Assembly (NCBI RefSeq): GCF_026191635.1
Contig: NZ_JAKRRW010000018.1
Coordinates: 1-64,000 of the forward strand
Reading direction: 5' to 3'
Source of the DNA: Photobacterium obscurum
GTDB lineage: Bacteria > Pseudomonadota > Gammaproteobacteria > Enterobacterales > Vibrionaceae
Length of the DNA stretch: 64,000 nucleotides
The stretch's first letter is position 1. Every line of letters begins with the position of its first letter. This document shows, piece by piece, positions 62,901-64,000 of the stretch. The notes under the pieces are model-generated. The model did no database searches, was not told the origin of the DNA, and saw nothing but the letters and a program-made list of their open reading frames with translations. The position numbers were made by a program, and so were the translations under genes.

Positions 62901-64000
62901 AAAATGCTTCCTGGAAACGATCACGGGCTTCGCTAAGATCAATACCTGTACATGCATTATGTAACATCGCGAAGTCAAGGATCCAATATACGGTGCCGCT
63001 TGCTGTTACCACTTGATATGGTGATTCACCAATTACCCGAAGTCCCAAGTTTTCAAGCATTGGCATCACATCGGACAGATGAATCGGCTCATCACGATGA
63101 AATAGCTTCAACTTCACAAAGTGAGAATCAACCGCCTCTTCCTGTGGACGGTAGAACAGCATACCTAACTTGTTATCTTCACTTAGGCCCTCTAACTGCT
63201 CAATATCAGCTACAGCAGAACCCGGTAACATCTGCTCTTTATAAGAACGCGGGAATGCACGAGCATAATTTTTTGCCAGCAACGTCCCTTTGCTTTCACC
63301 AAAGTTTGCAACCAGCGAACCACTTAGCCGATCTTCCCAAGCCGATGCCGCCTCGACCAAATTATGCTCGATAGCTTTTACATCAATGTCAAAGTTATTA
63401 TTGTCAACTCGCACAATATAATGAGTTCTCGCTAGTGGGCTTTCAGAGAAGAAAGTGGTGAATTCGACGTTTTGCTCAGAACCAAAGCAATCTTTAAGTA
63501 CTTCCTGCGTTTTACTGCGCAATTCTGTGTTGTAACGCTCTTTAGTGACATAGACCATACAAGAGAAGAAACGACCGAATGGATCACGGCGGACAAACAA
63601 ACGCAGCAAGTCACGATCCTGCATCTGTACTACACCACAGCCCACATCCAGCATTTCTTTTTCATTAGCCTGGATCAGTTCATCTCGCGGATAGGTTTCA
63701 AGCAAATTATTAAGCGCCTTCCAGGAGTGAGAGCCCTCAGAATAACCACTGTCTTTTAAGATCCGTGACATCTTGTTGCTGATAAGCGGAATGTTCATCG
63801 CTGTCTGATGATAAGCAGTTGATGCATACAAGCCCGTAAAGCGGTGTTCGCCGACCACATTGCCTTCTTCGTCAAATTGCCTGATACCAATGTAATCCGT
63901 ATAAGCTGGTCGATGGATTTTCGACTTACCGTTACTCTTAGTCAGAATGAGCAACTCTGGCTTACGCGCCTCAAAGCGTGCCGATTCAGGTAGTTCCGAA
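59974..64000 (-). CDS. gdhB: NAD-specific glutamate dehydrogenase, large type, 5' end cut
   Basis: At least 1,341 residues remain open through the right edge; family members have about 1,600, so roughly 270 N-terminal residues lie outside. It oxidises glutamate to 2-oxoglutarate and ammonia in the cytoplasm. The catalytic domain (about 60-75 percent of the way along) shows [71 protein letters not shown], all typical of the L_GdhB/180-kDa class. It is the last gene of the window. Any start inside the window is only internal, because the frame continues upstream. Confidence 0.92.
   Translation of the reverse strand, partial: [1341 protein letters not shown]

Noticed and set aside
1-64000. tRNA or rRNA genes
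   Set aside because: I found no cloverleaf or conserved T-arm sequence and no rRNA signature by eye; a covariance search would be decisive.

Overview
The window is a piece of a chromosome from a gammaproteobacterium of the family Vibrionaceae, centred on the replication terminus. Gene order on both sides matches what I remember of Vibrio cholerae chromosome 1: ttcA, uspE, fnr, the cbb3 oxidase assembly and structural genes, the NosP-type FIST gene and its hybrid kinase lead up to dif. After it come matP, lonH, fabA, rmf, a DUF3466 gene, uup, rlmKL, zapC, pyrD and the NAD-glutamate dehydrogenase. I cannot fix the genus; Photobacterium or Vibrio both fit.

Left arm (1-24,167). A truncated unknown gene, an SMR exporter, a lipoprotein, an outer-membrane barrel protein, an M32 carboxypeptidase, PBP5 (dacA), ttcA, a MerR-methyltransferase fusion, a second lipoprotein and uspE-fnr. 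The ccoNOQP cluster with its maturation genes ccoH, ccoI and ccoS follows. Fnr, the cbb3 oxidase and a predicted NO-sensing pair make this an oxygen/redox-control block.

Terminus and prophage (24,168-39,420). A near-exact XerCD dif site at 24,168-24,195 and a half-degenerate dif-like site at 39,393-39,420 bracket a 15.2-kb element. It has no integrase gene and looks like a prophage related to corticovirus PM2 (tailless, double-jelly-roll capsid). Its genes include a PM2 P2-like major capsid protein, a small HerA/FtsK-type packaging ATPase, a large HUH rolling-circle initiator and a GIRNNNP-type muralytic protein. A chain of tiny membrane proteins with overlapping stop and start codons and a divergent HTH regulator complete it. 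An AT-rich two-gene cargo on the opposite strand splits the virion operon (31,442-34,070). It encodes a protein with a Cap4/DUF4297-like nuclease signature and an SMC/Rad50-like ATPase with a CxxC hook, which together look like a candidate anti-phage module.

Right of the prophage (39,421-47,000). A decayed ISNCY-family transposase ends in a fragment of the prophage's own left-end gene, probably the scar of a second, tandem element. Then come an orphan Flp-like pilin with an 18-bp Ser/Gly repeat, an M23 peptidase, a PilZ protein, a hotdog thioesterase, a PPC-domain protein, a DUF3634 protein and matP. Perfect matS sites (9,360; 42,428; 43,053; 58,028) and FtsK-orienting KOPS motifs left of dif confirm the Ter macrodomain.

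Right arm (47,000-64,000). Housekeeping genes: lonH, fabA, rmf, a DUF3466 surface protein, uup, a glutaredoxin-like gene, rlmKL, a 1.2-kb gene-free AT-rich stretch, zapC, pyrD and a glutamate dehydrogenase gene cut by the window edge.
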